Source: Algibacillus agarilyticus (GTDB lineage: Bacteria > Pseudomonadota > Gammaproteobacteria > Enterobacterales > Alteromonadaceae). From it: 64,000 bases of DNA. Numbering within the stretch: position 1 is the stretch's first letter; each line of letters begins with the position of its first letter. The position numbers were made by a program, and so were the translations under genes. Shown here piece by piece: positions 63,531-64,000 of the stretch. The notes beneath the pieces are model-generated. The model did not search any database. It worked only from the letters and a program-made list of their open reading frames with translations, and had not been told where the DNA came from. The stretch spans positions 186,001-250,000 of the forward strand of contig NZ_QMED01000001.1 in assembly GCF_003286125.1 (NCBI RefSeq), read 5' to 3'.

Positions 63531-64000
63531 ATGAAACGTTTTTCATTTATAATCGTAATATTAAGTTTATTATCGCTAAACCAAGCGTTTGCACAATCTT
63601 ATACACATCAAGATATACAACAAATAGCAATAGAACACGCTGAAAGCGTATATCCAGCCGATAGCGCTGAAAATGTCAAAGGTGTAGCCTCTTCACTTGA
63701 CAGTCGAATCACAATTAAACCTTGTGAAACAGACTTATCGGCAACAGCGCCAAATATTTCAGCTTTTTCTCGTAACTTAACCGTAAGAATACGCTGCTTA
63801 GATCAACAAGGTTGGTCTTTGTATGTGCCAGTACAGATGAAAGTCTTAGTACCTATTCTAGTCGCGACCCAAAATATTGCCAAAGGAGATGTCATTGATT
63901 CTTCAGTTTTACGTGTAGCGATGCTAGATAAGTCGTATGCACGTAAAGATAGCTTAACAAATGCAGAAAAAGTAATTGGTTCTAAAGCAAAACAACAAAT
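63531..64000 (+). CDS. flgA: P-ring assembly chaperone FlgA (partial, runs off the window)
   Basis: The first 156 codons are present. MKRFSFIIVILSLLSLNQAF is a signal peptide (cleavage after AFA). The mature part has RITIKPCETDLSA and VRIRCLDQQGW. A SAF domain starts near residue 105 (VLVATQNIAKGDVIDSSVLR). The periplasmic protein assists FlgI P-ring assembly. It is the only plus-strand gene and diverges from cheV, as in Vibrio and Shewanella. Confidence 0.93.
   Translation, partial: MKRFSFIIVILSLLSLNQAFAQSYTHQDIQQIAIEHAESVYPADSAENVKGVASSLDSRITIKPCETDLSATAPNISAFSRNLTVRIRCLDQQGWSLYVPVQMKVLVPILVATQNIAKGDVIDSSVLRVAMLDKSYARKDSLTNAEKVIGSKAKQQ

Overview
The window is A+T-rich DNA from a polar-flagellated marine gammaproteobacterium, most likely an alteromonad of the Colwellia/Thalassotalea/Shewanella type. 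The basis is gene order (flgA divergent from cheV-cheR-flgBCDEFGHIJKL, then several flagellins, flaG, fliD, fliS and a fliT-like gene), short ~272-aa flagellins, and sigma-54 plus sigma-28 promoters. The genus assignment is inference. No tRNA, rRNA, CRISPR array or transposase gene was seen.

Right part (about 39.7-64 kb): a complete rod-hook-filament block, almost all on the minus strand. flgBCDE has a near-consensus sigma-54 promoter and a terminator after flgE. flgFGHIJ has its own sigma-54 promoter. flgKL and each of five tandem flagellin genes have sigma-28 promoters of the form TAAAGNNN-N11-NCCGATAN. flaG-fliD-fliS-fliT follows the last flagellin. flgA starts on the plus strand at the right edge from a sigma-70-like promoter and is cut by the window end.

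Middle part (about 30.6-39.5 kb): a full pseudaminic-acid pathway (pseB, pseC, pseF, pseI, pseG and a PseH-like GNAT). It is interleaved with a GT9-like glycosyltransferase and an acyl-supply trio (acyl carrier protein, SDR reductase, acyl-AMP ligase). Next comes a 1185-aa Maf/DUF115 flagellin-glycosylation protein that appears to have its own sigma-54 promoter, which would place it in the flagellar regulon.

Left part (0-27 kb): a glycan-decoration island packed with short overlaps. It contains (a) GDP-heptose-type genes (CBS-fused HddA-like kinase, HddC-like guanylyltransferase, GmhA-like isomerase, SDR dehydratase/epimerase); (b) a second, non-canonical nonulosonate-type set (NeuB fused to a TIM barrel, a second TIM-barrel isomerase, a second CMP-sugar synthetase, class III aminotransferase, two SDRs, VOC protein, methyltransferases, B12-radical-SAM enzyme); (c) a phosphonate pathway consisting of a cytidylyltransferase-PEP mutase fusion with Fom1 architecture, phosphonopyruvate decarboxylase and an iron-type alcohol dehydrogenase, followed by a LicD-family transferase; (d) likely CMP-sugar-dependent transferases with a GT29-like sialyltransferase motif set and a KpsS/KpsC-like domain. 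Several island proteins carry the same kind of small Rossmann-like domain.

Working model (inference): the island makes an elaborate surface glycan, probably on flagellin. It would use pseudaminic acid and a second nonulosonic acid, possibly a modified heptose, and CMP-activated hydroxyethylphosphonate delivered by the LicD protein. Use of the early fosfomycin-type pathway to decorate a flagellar glycan is the most novel idea here.
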